In this document: positions 33,313 through 42,740 of the stretch, in pieces
How the letters are laid out: each line of letters opens with the position of its first letter
How positions within the stretch are numbered: the first letter of the stretch is position 1
Origin: Loktanella sp. PT4BL
GTDB lineage: Bacteria > Pseudomonadota > Alphaproteobacteria > Rhodobacterales > Rhodobacteraceae
Reading direction: 5' to 3'
Assembly (NCBI RefSeq): GCF_003201935.1
Contig: NZ_QJJL01000006.1
Span: 1 to 64,000, forward strand
DNA: 64,000 nucleotides
The notes under the pieces: model-generated
What the model was told of the DNA's origin: nothing
What the model saw: the letters and a program-made list of their open reading frames with translations, nothing else
The model's database searches: none
Position numbers and translations under genes: made by a program

Positions 33313-34365
33313 ATGCGCGGTTCGTACCCACTCATGCCGCAATTGCTGGCGCTGGCGATTGGGCTGTGCGGTGGGTTGGCTGCTTATTATGCGGGCTTGC
33401 CCTTGCCATGGATGCTTGGGCCGATGGTGGCAAACACAGTCGCCGCGATGCTGCGGGCACCAATTGCGGGCCCTGACAGGCTCCGCCCCTATGTGATCCC
33501 TGTGATCGGTGTGATGCTGGGGTCCGGTGTGTCGGCGGACGTGCTGGGCCTTTTGGGAAGCTGGCTTATCACTTTGCTTTTATTGCCGCTGTTTTTGATC
33601 TGTGCAGCCGGGATTTCTTATACCGTTTACCGCAGGCTTGGCCGTTACGATCCGGTCACCGCTTTCTATTCCGCGATGCCCGGGGGTATCAACGAGATGC
33701 TGATCCTCGGTGCCGCCGCAGGCGGAGACGAGCGCCGGATCGCTCTGGCCCATGCGGCGCGCGTGTTGATTATTATCGTATTCGTGGCGTTGTTCTTTGG
33801 CTTGGTGCTGGGCGTGACAAGTGGTGGGCGCGGTGCCGCACAGTGGATCGGGCTTTATCAGATTACCGCACTGGATTACGTGATCCTTGGCATTTGCGCT
33901 GTTCTGGGCGCGCTTTTGGGCAAGTGGCTGGGTCTGCCTGCCGCACCCATTTTCGGCCCCATGATCCTGAGCGGTGTGGCCCATATCGCGGGCTGGGTGA
34001 CGGTGGCGCCGCCGACGATTTTTGTGATCGCAGCGCAGGTGACGATTGGAACGATCATCGGCACACGGTTTGTCGGGGCGACTTTGCGCGAAGTCAGAAC
34101 CGATATCGGGCTGTCGGCGGTCGCATCATTCCTGATGCTGGTCGCCGCGGTGGGGTTTGCGGAATTGATTGTCGTCATCAGCGGCATCCCCCTCGCGCAG
34201 GCCTTTCTGGCCTTCTCGCCCGGTGGTTTGACCGAGATGTCTTTGCTCACGCTCGCGATGGGCCAGGATGTGGCCTATGTTTCGGTGATGCATATCATCC
34301 GCATCACGATGGTTATCGCGCTGGCGCCTTTCCTGTTCACGCTGACACGGAGCAGAAAAGGCTAG
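33313..34365 (+). CDS. AbrB-family membrane protein
   Basis: The 350-residue product is an integral membrane protein of the AbrB/COG3180 family (once called 'ammonia monooxygenase'), not the transcription factor of the same name. The family's duplicated motifs are seen: PWMLGPMVANT and PIFGPMILSG, plus FYSAMPGGINEML and FSPGGLTEMSLL. Function is not established. It follows trhO by nine bases and converges on gyrB with only six bases between the stops. Confidence 0.85.
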   Translation: MRGSYPLMPQLLALAIGLCGGLAAYYAGLPLPWMLGPMVANTVAAMLRAPIAGPDRLRPYVIPVIGVMLGSGVSADVLGLLGSWLITLLLLPLFLICAAGISYTVYRRLGRYDPVTAFYSAMPGGINEMLILGAAAGGDERRIALAHAARVLIIIVFVALFFGLVLGVTSGGRGAAQWIGLYQITALDYVILGICAVLGALLGKWLGLPAAPIFGPMILSGVAHIAGWVTVAPPTIFVIAAQVTIGTIIGTRFVGATLREVRTDIGLSAVASFLMLVAAVGFAELIVVISGIPLAQAFLAFSPGGLTEMSLLTLAMGQDVAYVSVMHIIRITMVIALAPFLFTLTRSRKG

Positions 34366-34371
34366 CAGGCG

Positions 34372-36786
34372 CTAGAAATCCAGATTTTCCACGTTCAGCG
34401 CATTGTTCTGGATAAATTCGCGGCGCGGCTCGACCACGTCACCCATCAGCTTGGTGAACAAATCGTCCGCCTCAGCAAGATCCTCGACCTTGACCTGAAG
34501 CAGCGTACGCGCGTCAGGGTCCAGCGTCGTTTCCCAAAGCTGATCCGGGTTCATTTCGCCCAACCCCTTGTAGCGCTGATAGGACAGGCCCTTTTCGCCC
34601 TCCTCAAGGATCGCCTTGAGCAGGTCAAGCGGGCCGTGGATCGCCTGGCTGCGGTCCTTGCGGATCAGTGTGGCAGGCAGGTTGTAGACGTCCTGCAGGC
34701 TTTGGGTAAACGTCCCAGTGCGCCGTGCTTCGCCACCGCGCAGCATCGGGCCGTCAAGCGTGCGCACCTCTTCGACACCGCGCAGCATACGGGCAAGCCG
34801 CATACCGTGGTCTTGGGTGATGCGCCCTTGCCAGCCGCGTTCCCATTCCAGCGCAATCAGGTTCAACCGCTCGGCCACACGATCGGCGGTGCCTTGCAGG
34901 TCATTTTCCACAACACCAGGCACAAAAGCACCGGCGATGGCGGCCTGTTCAAGGATGTGGCGCGGGTAATGCGTCGGGAAGGCTTCCAGCACACGTTTGA
35001 GTTGGCGCGCCTCTTCCACCACACGGCGCAGATCAGCACCGGCGATTTCTTCGCCGTTGCCTTGGCGGAGCATCGCCCCGTCAATGCCCTGCTCGATCAG
35101 ATATTCATCCATCGCGGCCTGATCCTTGAGGTAAACCTCGGACCTGCCGCGCGAGACTTTGTAAAGCGGGGGCTGTGCGATGTAGAGGTAGCCACCTTCG
35201 ATGAGTTGCGGCATCTGCCGGAAGAAGAAGGTCAGCAGCAAAGTACGGATGTGTGCGCCGTCAACGTCCGCGTCAGTCATGATGATGACTTTGTGGTAGC
35301 GCAGCTTTTCGATGTTGAACTCGTCGCGGCCAATGCCGGTGCCCAGCGCCATGACAAGGTTGCCGATTTCCTGACTGCCAAGCATGCGGTCAAAACGGGC
35401 GCGTTCGACGTTCAGGATTTTACCCTTCAGCGGCAGGATCGCCTGTGTGCTGCGGTCGCGCCCTGTCTGGGCGGAACCGCCAGCTGAGTCACCCTCGACA
35501 AGGAAGACTTCGGTCTTGGAGGGGTCTTTTTCCGAGCAGTCCTTCAGCTTGGAGGCGTTGAAGTTTACGTCCATTGCCGATTTGCGGCGGATTTCGCGGG
35601 CCTTGCGCGCGGCTTCGCGGGCAGCGGCCGCTTCGACGATTTTCGAGATGATCGACTTGGCCATTTGCGGGTTCTCTTCGAACCACTCGTTGAGCTTTTC
35701 ACCCATCAGATTCTCGACGGCCGGACGGACTTCCGAACTGACCAGCTTGTCTTTCGTCTGGCTGGAAAACTTTGGATCAGGGACTTTCACGGACAAAACG
35801 CAGGTCAGACCTTCGCGGGCATCATCGCCGGTCAGAGACACTTTTTCCTTCTTCGAGATCCCCGTCTCGGTGGCATATTTCGCAATGGCACGGGTGAGCG
35901 CGCCACGGAAACCGGCCAGATGGGTGCCGCCATCACGCTGAGGGATGTTATTGGTAAAAGGCAGCACCATTTCGTTGTAGCTGTCATTCCACCACATCGC
36001 GACTTCGACGCCGATGTCATCGCGTTCACCAGTCACATATATGGGTTCTTCCATCAGAGGGGTCTTGGAACGATCGAGGTATTTGACAAATTCCTTGACG
36101 CCGCCCTCATAAAACAGATCCGCCTTGAGCGGTTCGGCGGGGCGCAGGTCCTCAAGGATGATCCGCACGCCAGAGTTCAGAAACGCCAGCTCGCGCAGAC
36201 GCTTTTCCAAAATGCTGAATTCAAAGTCACGGTTGCTGAAGGTGTCGGTCGAGGCAAGGAACGTCACCTCGGTGCCTTTGCGCCCGTTTGCGTCACCCAC
36301 AACGCGCAGGTGTTCGGTGGTAAAGCCGCCTTCGAAGCGTGCATAGTGTTCTTTGCCATCGCGCCAGATGCGCAGCTCAAGGAAATCCGAAAGCGCATTC
36401 ACAACGGACACGCCCACGCCGTGCAGACCGCCCGACACCTTATAGGAGTTCTGGTCGAATTTGCCGCCCGCATGCAGCTGGGTCATAATGACCTCTGCGG
36501 CGGAAACACCCTCGCCCTCGTGGATGCCCACAGGAATCCCGCGCCCGTTGTCGCCCACGGTGACCGATCCGTCGGCGTTGATTTTCACATAGACATGGTC
36601 GGCATGACCGGCCAGCGCCTCGTCAATCCCGTTGTCGACGACCTCATAAACCATGTGGTGCAGACCCGAGCCATCATCGGTATCGCCGATATACATGCCC
36701 GGGCGCTTGCGCACCGCCTCTAAGCCCTTGAGAACTTTGATGGAATCTGCGCCGTAGTCTTCTTGTTGTTGGGGCTCATTGGCCAT
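34372..36786 (-). CDS. gyrB: DNA gyrase subunit B
   Basis: The 804-residue ATPase subunit supercoils DNA with GyrA. The GHKL ATP site is in VVDNGIDEALAGHADHV and GRGIPVGIHEGEG; the QTK-like loop, the TOPRIM domain (VEGDSAGGSAQTGRDRSTQAILPLKGKILNVE) and the C-terminal GLGEMNPDQLWETTLDP are all present. The start at 36786 (MANEPQQQEDYG) follows family length. It is last in a minus-strand group dnaA-dnaN-recF-VOC-lysE-gyrB, with 105 bp before it. Confidence 0.98.
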   Translation of the reverse strand: MANEPQQQEDYGADSIKVLKGLEAVRKRPGMYIGDTDDGSGLHHMVYEVVDNGIDEALAGHADHVYVKINADGSVTVGDNGRGIPVGIHEGEGVSAAEVIMTQLHAGGKFDQNSYKVSGGLHGVGVSVVNALSDFLELRIWRDGKEHYARFEGGFTTEHLRVVGDANGRKGTEVTFLASTDTFSNRDFEFSILEKRLRELAFLNSGVRIILEDLRPAEPLKADLFYEGGVKEFVKYLDRSKTPLMEEPIYVTGERDDIGVEVAMWWNDSYNEMVLPFTNNIPQRDGGTHLAGFRGALTRAIAKYATETGISKKEKVSLTGDDAREGLTCVLSVKVPDPKFSSQTKDKLVSSEVRPAVENLMGEKLNEWFEENPQMAKSIISKIVEAAAAREAARKAREIRRKSAMDVNFNASKLKDCSEKDPSKTEVFLVEGDSAGGSAQTGRDRSTQAILPLKGKILNVERARFDRMLGSQEIGNLVMALGTGIGRDEFNIEKLRYHKVIIMTDADVDGAHIRTLLLTFFFRQMPQLIEGGYLYIAQPPLYKVSRGRSEVYLKDQAAMDEYLIEQGIDGAMLRQGNGEEIAGADLRRVVEEARQLKRVLEAFPTHYPRHILEQAAIAGAFVPGVVENDLQGTADRVAERLNLIALEWERGWQGRITQDHGMRLARMLRGVEEVRTLDGPMLRGGEARRTGTFTQSLQDVYNLPATLIRKDRSQAIHGPLDLLKAILEEGEKGLSYQRYKGLGEMNPDQLWETTLDPDARTLLQVKVEDLAEADDLFTKLMGDVVEPRREFIQNNALNVENLDF

Positions 36787-36891
36787 GTCGGAAATCCTGT
36801 ATTCTTCTGCCCAAAATATACGCTTTTGGGGGGCGTTTGTCACGCAAATGGCACAATATTTTGTGGTTTTTGCGGTCCGGCGCTCACGGGC

Positions 36892-37512
36892 TCAGGTCAG
36901 CCCGATGACAACGCCCACACCGATCAAAAGACAGCCCGCGATGATATTCATCCGGCGCACTGCGGCGGGTGATTTCAGCACTCCGCGTACGCGATCCACA
37001 GAGGCGGCCAGAACCAGATTTCCGACCAAGGGAACCATGAAACTGAGCGTACAGATCGCAACCATATCAAACGGCGTGACCCTGCTCAGATCAAAGAAAC
37101 CGGGCAGGATACCCATATAGAAGAGCGCCGCCTTGGGGTTGCCAACGATGACGGCGACACCGGCCAGAAACCCGGCCCATCTGCCCGGCCGCATCAGCCT
37201 GCTGTTGGCATCCAACCCATGGTCGGCGTTGCGGATCAATGCCGCCCCCATCAGCATGAAGACAAGGACAGCGACGTATTTCAGAAAATCCATGAAGCCA
37301 GCAAATTCCGACACCAGCCATGCCACCCCCAATACCGCGACCAGCGGCCAGAGGATATCACCAATGGCCACACCGATAGCGAGCGGCCAAGCGGCCTGAA
37401 ACCCGCCCGACAGTGACCGTGCGAGCAACGCGATCCATACGGGACCGGGTGTCATAAACAAGATGATCAGCGCTCCTGCATAGAGCAGGAGTTCGTAGGC
37501 CGAGATTGTCAT
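36892..37512 (-). CDS. LysE family exporter
   Basis: The 206-residue membrane protein has about six helices and the LysE/RhtB-type start FMTPGPVWIALLARSLSGGFQAAWPLAIGVAIGD. Members export amino acids or homoserine lactones. Its start overlaps the VOC gene stop by 4 bp (ATGA), so it is translated with recF and VOC. Its place between recF and gyrB is unusual for this conserved region. Confidence 0.88.
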   Translation of the reverse strand: MTISAYELLLYAGALIILFMTPGPVWIALLARSLSGGFQAAWPLAIGVAIGDILWPLVAVLGVAWLVSEFAGFMDFLKYVAVLVFMLMGAALIRNADHGLDANSRLMRPGRWAGFLAGVAVIVGNPKAALFYMGILPGFFDLSRVTPFDMVAICTLSFMVPLVGNLVLAASVDRVRGVLKSPAAVRRMNIIAGCLLIGVGVVIGLT

Positions 37513-37937
37513 GCGGTGTCCAATGTCAGGCTGCCGTCGGCGTTCAGGGTCCAGAACGGGTTTTGCGCAACTTCCCAGACGTGACCGTCAGGGTCCGCGT
37601 AGTAGCCCGAATAGCCACCCCAAAAGACCTTTTCCGGCGCCTTGAGTGGGGTCGCCCCTGCTGCAAGGGCGGCGGCATAGGCGGCATCAACATCTGCATC
37701 AGTGGTGAAATTCTGCGCCAGCGTGACGGCACCGGTGCCCAGTTTTGCATCAGGCCGCCCCTGATCTTTCGCCAAGGGAGCAAGACCAAAAAGACCAAGC
37801 ACCATGCCGTTGATCTGGTAGAACACAACTTCCCCTTCGTCATTGGTCGGGGTCCAGCCGAGAGCCGCGTAAAAGGCTTTGGAACGGTCCAGATCCGCCA
37901 CCCCGAGGGTGATCAATGTGACGCGTTGTGGTGTCAT
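37509..37937 (-). CDS. VOC (glyoxalase/bleomycin resistance) family protein
   Basis: The 142-residue protein has two beta-alpha-beta-beta-beta halves typical of vicinal-oxygen-chelate proteins: VTLITLGVADLDRSKAFYAALGW and the end YYADPDGHVWEVAQNP. Function unknown; could be glyoxalase-like or antibiotic-sequestering. Overlaps both neighbours by 4 bp (ATGA), placing it in the recF operon. Confidence 0.85.
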   Translation of the reverse strand: MTPQRVTLITLGVADLDRSKAFYAALGWTPTNDEGEVVFYQINGMVLGLFGLAPLAKDQGRPDAKLGTGAVTLAQNFTTDADVDAAYAAALAAGATPLKAPEKVFWGGYSGYYADPDGHVWEVAQNPFWTLNADGSLTLDTA

Positions 37938-39034
37938 GGTGCATCCCTTTGCGTGACGGTAGATTGTCCGTCTACCTCAGTGATTTCCGCGTATTGCGCG
38001 CGCGCGCCGAGTTCGGTGAAAAGTTCGGGCCCTGTGCCGGTCATGAAAGCCTGTGCGCCGAGGCTGCAGATCTCATCATAGAGCGCTGCGCGGCGGCCTG
38101 CGTCAAGATGGGCTGCGACCTCATCCAGCAACAGGATGGGTGGCGCACCGAAATCGCGGGCAAGCGCGCGGCCATTGGCAAGGATCAGGCTAATCAGCAG
38201 CGCCTTTTGTTCACCGGTCGAGCAATCCTTGGCAGGCACGCCCTTGTCGGCAAAGACAGCGTCCAGATCAGCGCGGTGCGGCCCGATCAGCGTGCGGCCT
38301 GCCGCCATGTCGCGGGCGCGGTTGTCGGCGAGTGCGGCTTGCAGGTCGTCCGGCACTGGCTCGGGTGACGTGAGCGCGAGCGTGGCCGTGGGAAAGGCCG
38401 TGGTGGCGGAGGCTTGCGCCGTGGTCAGTGCGTCAATTGCATCAAGGCGATTGCGCTGGATAGTGGCGCCCGCCTCGGCCATTTGCGCCTCGATCGCGGT
38501 ATACCAATGGGCGTCGCGCACCATGTCTTTGAGCAGGCGATTGCGTTCGCGCATGGCCTTTTCATAGGTCAACACGGCCTCTGCATGGGTCGGCTCGAAA
38601 CTGAGCGTCGCACGATCAAGAAAGCGCCTGCGTCCTTCGGCACCTTCGATCCAGAGCCGGTCCATCGCAGGCACCAGCCAGAGAACGCGCCCGATCCGTC
38701 CAAGGGCCGTTTGCGGCGCGGCCTTGCCGTCAATCCGGAGTTGGCGGGGGTTGCCGGCCTCGGCCCATGTTTCGACCTCGTGGGTTTGGTGGAGGGATTG
38801 CAGGATCCCGGTGATCTTCCAGCCCAGGGCCTCGGGACGGCGCGCGAGGTCCTCGGCCCCTGCGCGGCGCAGGCCACGCCCCGGCGAAAGGAGCGAGACG
38901 GCTTCAATGATGTTGGTCTTGCCCGCACCATTGGGGCCAAATATCGCCATAGGGCGCGGATCAAGCGTGAAGGACGCGCGTTTGTGCGAGCGGAAATGCG
39001 ACAACGTCAGCTCTTGCAGGGCGAGCGTATTCAC
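37934..39034 (-). CDS. recF: RecF, recombination mediator
   Basis: The 366-residue SMC-like ATPase loads RecA at gaps. Walker A is in IFGPNGAGKTNIIEAVSLLSPGRGLR; the signature and Walker B are in STGEQKALLISLILANG and PPILLLDEVAAHLD. It follows dnaN after 61 bp that hold two perfect or near-perfect palindromes, and overlaps the VOC gene downstream by 4 bp. Confidence 0.96.
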   Translation of the reverse strand: MNTLALQELTLSHFRSHKRASFTLDPRPMAIFGPNGAGKTNIIEAVSLLSPGRGLRRAGAEDLARRPEALGWKITGILQSLHQTHEVETWAEAGNPRQLRIDGKAAPQTALGRIGRVLWLVPAMDRLWIEGAEGRRRFLDRATLSFEPTHAEAVLTYEKAMRERNRLLKDMVRDAHWYTAIEAQMAEAGATIQRNRLDAIDALTTAQASATTAFPTATLALTSPEPVPDDLQAALADNRARDMAAGRTLIGPHRADLDAVFADKGVPAKDCSTGEQKALLISLILANGRALARDFGAPPILLLDEVAAHLDAGRRAALYDEICSLGAQAFMTGTGPELFTELGARAQYAEITEVDGQSTVTQRDAP

Positions 39035-39044
39035 AAGCGGTTGT

Positions 39045-39089
39045 CAGGATTTTGCAAAATCCTGCCTCCAAAATTTTCAAAAATTTTGG
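39045..39089. repeat. Two adjacent palindromes between dnaN and recF
   Basis: CAGGATTTTGCAAAATCCTG (39045-39064) is a perfect 20-bp palindrome. Three bases later a 22-bp near-palindrome (39068-39089) has arms CCAAAATTTT and AAAATTTTGG around two bases. Together they nearly fill the dnaN-recF gap. They resemble the repeated intergenic palindromes of some alphaproteobacteria. No second copy was noticed in the window. Confidence 0.7.
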
Positions 39090-39095
39090 GGCTCG

Positions 39096-40214
39096 TCACA
39101 CGCGCATCGGCATGACGACATAGACCGCCGAGGTGTCGTTGCCTTCACGCATCAGTGTCGGATCACCCGCCGTGTTAAACATGAACACCGCGTTTTCGCG
39201 GTCCACCTGGCTTGCGATTTCCAGCAGGTATTTCGCGTTGAATCCGATTTCCAACCGCTCGTCGCTATAGGCAACAGCAAGCTCTTCTTCGGCGGCACCG
39301 CTGTCAGGCGCGTTCACGGAAAGGATCAAACGGTCCTCATCGAGTGACAGCTTCACGGCACGCGACCGCTCGGATGATACAGTCGCCACGCGATCCACAG
39401 CGCGGGCAAATTCGCTGGCGTCCACTTCGAGTTTGCGGGTATTTCCTTGTGGGATCACACGGGTGTAATTGGGGAACGTCCCGTCGATCACTTTGGAGGT
39501 CAGCGTGATATCCGGTGTCGCAAAGCGCACTTTGGTTTCCGACACGGATACCGCAATCTGCATATCGTCATCATCAAGCAACTTGCGCAATTCGCCCACG
39601 GTCTTGCGTGGCACGATCACGCCGGCCATTTCGGCTGCACCTGCGGGCAGGTCGGCGTCGATCCGGGCAAGACGGTGGCCGTCGGTCGCAACGCACCGCA
39701 GCACTTTGCCGCCTTCGCTGTCGGCGACATGCATATAAACACCATTGAGGTAATAGCGGGTTTCCTCGGTCGAGATTGCGAATTTGGATTTATCAAACAG
39801 GCGGCGCAACACGGGGGCGGGTGCCGAAAAATTGGCGGCGTAGTCGGAAGAGGCCATCACAGGGAAATCTTCTTTCGGCAATGTCGCCAGAGAGAAGTTC
39901 GACCGTCCTGCCTCAATGCTCAGCCGCCCGGATGCGCCGTCTTCGGTCAGCGTGACCAAAGCCCCATCAGGCAGTTTGCGCACAATTTCATTCAGGGTAA
40001 CCGCAGCAACTGTTGTCGCCCCCGCGCGTTCCACCTTGGCGGGCGCGCGGTCGACAATCTCGATGTCGAGGTCGGTCGCGCGGAACTGGACAGTGTCGCC
40101 TTCCGCTTCGATCAGGACGTTGGCCAAAATCGGGATCGTATTGCGCCGCTCGACCACGGACTGGGCTTGCGCCACAGCCTTAAGAAGCACCGCACGTTCA
40201 ATGCTGAATTTCAT
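39096..40214 (-). CDS. dnaN: DNA polymerase III beta sliding clamp
   Basis: The 372-residue processivity clamp starts MKFSIERAVLLKAVAQAQSV and ends with the family's MPMRV tail. Three topologically repeated domains fill the length, and GVYMHV and CVATDGHRLA are the typical middle-domain landmarks. ATG 40214 is chosen over the upstream in-frame extension. It lies 136 bp after dnaA and 61 bp before recF on the same strand. Confidence 0.97.
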   Translation of the reverse strand: MKFSIERAVLLKAVAQAQSVVERRNTIPILANVLIEAEGDTVQFRATDLDIEIVDRAPAKVERAGATTVAAVTLNEIVRKLPDGALVTLTEDGASGRLSIEAGRSNFSLATLPKEDFPVMASSDYAANFSAPAPVLRRLFDKSKFAISTEETRYYLNGVYMHVADSEGGKVLRCVATDGHRLARIDADLPAGAAEMAGVIVPRKTVGELRKLLDDDDMQIAVSVSETKVRFATPDITLTSKVIDGTFPNYTRVIPQGNTRKLEVDASEFARAVDRVATVSSERSRAVKLSLDEDRLILSVNAPDSGAAEEELAVAYSDERLEIGFNAKYLLEIASQVDRENAVFMFNTAGDPTLMREGNDTSAVYVVMPMRV

Positions 40215-40350
40215 ATCCCAATCTCCGCATATCTTGGCATCCGACGCCATCGGGACGCAAAATGTACTCTATTTTGCGCCACCCTCAAGCGTTTTCTGGA
40301 CTGTTGACGATGGGTGTGTCCACGTCAAGCTTCGGGCCTGTTTTGCAGGC

Positions 40351-41688
40351 TTATTCCTGCAGCGCGCGGCGCAAGAGTTCCAGATCATCGGCGATCTGGC
40401 TATCCAGCGCCTTGAGCTCTTCAATCCGCTTGACCCCGTGCATGACCGTTGTGTGATCACGCCCGCCAAAACGCCGCCCGATCTCGGGCAGTGAGCGGCT
40501 GGTCATCTGCTTGGCCAGATACATCGCGATCTGGCGTGGGCGGGCATAGTTGCGCACGCGCTTGGGGCCGATCATGTCGGACAGGCGGATGTTGTAATGC
40601 TCGGACACTTTGCGCTGGATCTCTTCGACCGTCACCTTGCGGTCCGACGCCTTGAGCACGTCAGACAGGCAATCCTGTGTCAGGTCCAGCGTAATTTCGC
40701 GGCCCACAAGCGACGCGAAGGCGAAAAGACGTGTCAGCGCGCCTTCCAGAACGCGCACATTGGTTGAAATACGGTGCGCGAGGAATTCCAGAACACCATC
40801 AGCGATCTGAAGTTCGGGGTATTGGGCGGAGTAGACCTCGACCTTGGACTGCAGAATGCCAAGGCGAAGTTCGTAATCTGTCGGGTGCAGGTCCACCACA
40901 AGACCACATTGCAGGCGGGATTTGATCCGCTCTTCAAGGTCCTTGATCTCGCCCGGTGCGCGATCGGCAGAAATGATGATCTGTTTCTGACCATCAACCA
41001 GCGCGTTGAAGGTGTGAAAGAATTCTTCCTGCGTGCTGTCCTTGCCGCCGATAAACTGCACATCATCCACCATCAGCACATCGACCGAACGGAAGAGTTG
41101 TTTGAAGTCCATCATCTTGCGTTCGCGCAATGCGGTGATGAAGCGGTACATGAACTGCTCGGCAGAGAGATAAAGCACGTTCAATTCCGGCGAACGCAGC
41201 TTCAGCTCATGCGCGATCGCATGCATCAGGTGGGTCTTGCCCAGCCCGACGCCGCCATAAAGAAACAGCGGGTTGAATGTGACAGGGCCACCTTCGGCGA
41301 CGCGGCGGGCGGCCGCATGGGCCAGCTCGTTCGGTTTGCCGACGACAAAGGTGTCAAACGTGAACCGGCTATCAAGAGGCGCACCTGATCCGGCTTCGGG
41401 TTCGGCGGCTTTTCTGGCCGTTTGGGGCTTGGCTGTCGGGCGCATTTGCGACGGGACACGGAATTGCAGGCGCTGGACCTCTTGGCCCAGATTATTCATG
41501 TGATACAGGATCTGATCACCGAAGTTCTGTGAGACATAGTTCCCGATAAAATTCGTGGGCACATCAAATACGGCCACGCCATCTACCAGTTCTTTGAATT
41601 CGAGCGGTTCAATCCAGCTGGAATAACTGTTCTTCCCCAGTGCACTTTTCAGAGCAGCCAAAACCGTCGCCCAAATTTCGTTCGTCAT
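40351..41688 (-). CDS. dnaA: DnaA, replication initiator
   Basis: The 445-residue protein has an N-terminal DnaB-interaction domain (MTNEIWATVLAALKSAL), a short linker, an AAA+ domain with Walker A GGVGLGKTHL and Walker B VDVLMVDDVQFI, and the DNA-binding domain with the signature RDHTTVMHGVKRIEEL. Normal length. ATG 41688 is chosen; the frame extending to 41991 crosses the leader and lacks support. dnaN and recF follow. The 0.5-kb leader carries inverted repeats and GANTC sites, fitting cell-cycle control. Confidence 0.98.
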   Translation of the reverse strand: MTNEIWATVLAALKSALGKNSYSSWIEPLEFKELVDGVAVFDVPTNFIGNYVSQNFGDQILYHMNNLGQEVQRLQFRVPSQMRPTAKPQTARKAAEPEAGSGAPLDSRFTFDTFVVGKPNELAHAAARRVAEGGPVTFNPLFLYGGVGLGKTHLMHAIAHELKLRSPELNVLYLSAEQFMYRFITALRERKMMDFKQLFRSVDVLMVDDVQFIGGKDSTQEEFFHTFNALVDGQKQIIISADRAPGEIKDLEERIKSRLQCGLVVDLHPTDYELRLGILQSKVEVYSAQYPELQIADGVLEFLAHRISTNVRVLEGALTRLFAFASLVGREITLDLTQDCLSDVLKASDRKVTVEEIQRKVSEHYNIRLSDMIGPKRVRNYARPRQIAMYLAKQMTSRSLPEIGRRFGGRDHTTVMHGVKRIEELKALDSQIADDLELLRRALQE

Positions 41689-42222
41689 TTTATGCCTTTG
41701 TCCCACATTCGCAGCTACCACGTGAGACGCGAAAATCGCGCCTGCGCCACAACACCGAGGACAAAAAAGGTCAACCAGATCAAGTTGCCCAACTTGATCC
41801 CCAGCGCCTTTTACCCAAAACCATAGACCGAGACGAAAACCGGCATCGCAAGGATGCAGACAGACGCCAAACGGCAGCTCAACGGGCCACGAACAGCAAC
41901 CAGAAACCAAAGAGCAGACCTTGGCCCTGACGCAGACACAAAATGACACGGGTTTGCAGTTTGCACTGCAATCTCCACGGCACCTTAGCATGAAATTTGC
42001 GTTCTGGTTCGGTGAAAAAACCCGTCAACGACGACGTCTTATCACCCGATCAGTTGCAAATCCCCTCATGTCCCCCCGGAACGATGTGAATCGCAGGGCT
42101 AAGGTAGCAAGGGGTTTGGGACCGCTTCAACATAACATCGCGCTTGACTCAGCGATTGTCGGAAAAGAATCTCTTGGCGCTTTGAAATGTCTCATTTTCT
42201 GCGCAGGCAGACCACAGTAAAA
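41689..42222 (-). promoter_or_regulatory. dnaA leader and promoter region
   Basis: No gene is seen here. Features: a perfect inverted repeat GATCAAGTTG-CC-CAACTTGATC at 41778-41799, about 90 bp upstream of the start codon; a second repeat TTGCAGT-TTGC-ACTGCAA at 41954-41971; and GANTC sites starting at 42088, 42145 and 42166. No perfect DnaA box was found, which argues against this being the origin. Confidence 0.5.
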
Positions 42223-42252
42223 CAAAAAAAGCGCGCCCAGTCTGGACGCGCT
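42223..42252 (-). terminator. Terminator of rpsT
   Basis: On the minus strand AAGCGCGTCC pairs with GGGCGCGCTT and is followed by a run of T (42223-42230). It separates rpsT from the dnaA leader. Confidence 0.88.
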
Positions 42253-42285
42253 TGAACTTTTGGAATTTTGCCGATTACGACAGAA

Positions 42286-42549
42286 TCAACCGACAGCTTT
42301 GACGCGTGACGCCAAACGGGACATTTTGCGTGCCGCTGTGTTCTTGTGCATGACACCTTTGGTGACACCGCGCATCAGTTCTGGCTGAGCTGCCTTTAGA
42401 GCCGCTGCTGCGGCCTTTGGGTCGCCGGATGCAATCGCTTCTTCAACAGCGCGCAGATATGTACGGATGCGCGAACGACGCATCTTGTTGACTGCAAAGC
42501 GTGCTGCGTTCTGACGGGCGCGTTTTTTCGCCTGAGGTGAGTTTGCCAT
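42286..42549 (-). CDS. rpsT: Ribosomal protein S20
   Basis: The 87-residue basic protein ([14 protein letters not shown]...) is the small-subunit protein S20, with the typical ending [18 protein letters not shown]. It is monocistronic, followed by a strong terminator, and sits directly upstream of the dnaA leader on the same strand, as in several Rhodobacteraceae. Confidence 0.97.
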   Translation of the reverse strand: MANSPQAKKRARQNAARFAVNKMRRSRIRTYLRAVEEAIASGDPKAAAAALKAAQPELMRGVTKGVMHKNTAARKMSRLASRVKAVG

Positions 42550-42740
42550 GTGTTCGTTTCCTAGCTGGGCCTTGATCGGGCCAAATTGAATATCATTCGC
42601 GCATCAAGCCCAAGCCCCGGGTTTTCGAACCGGTGATTCTGGCCAAAGCGGGCCTCACGCGCATGTATGGCGCCGCGTTTAAGCGAGACAACACAGCGTT
42701 TCAACCCCTAATTACAAGGCAACGATCCCAACCGGACCGG

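Noticed and set aside
41689..42222. Chromosomal origin next to dnaA
   Set aside because: No perfect DnaA box and no AT-rich unwinding stretch; the gap at 90-365 is a better candidate.
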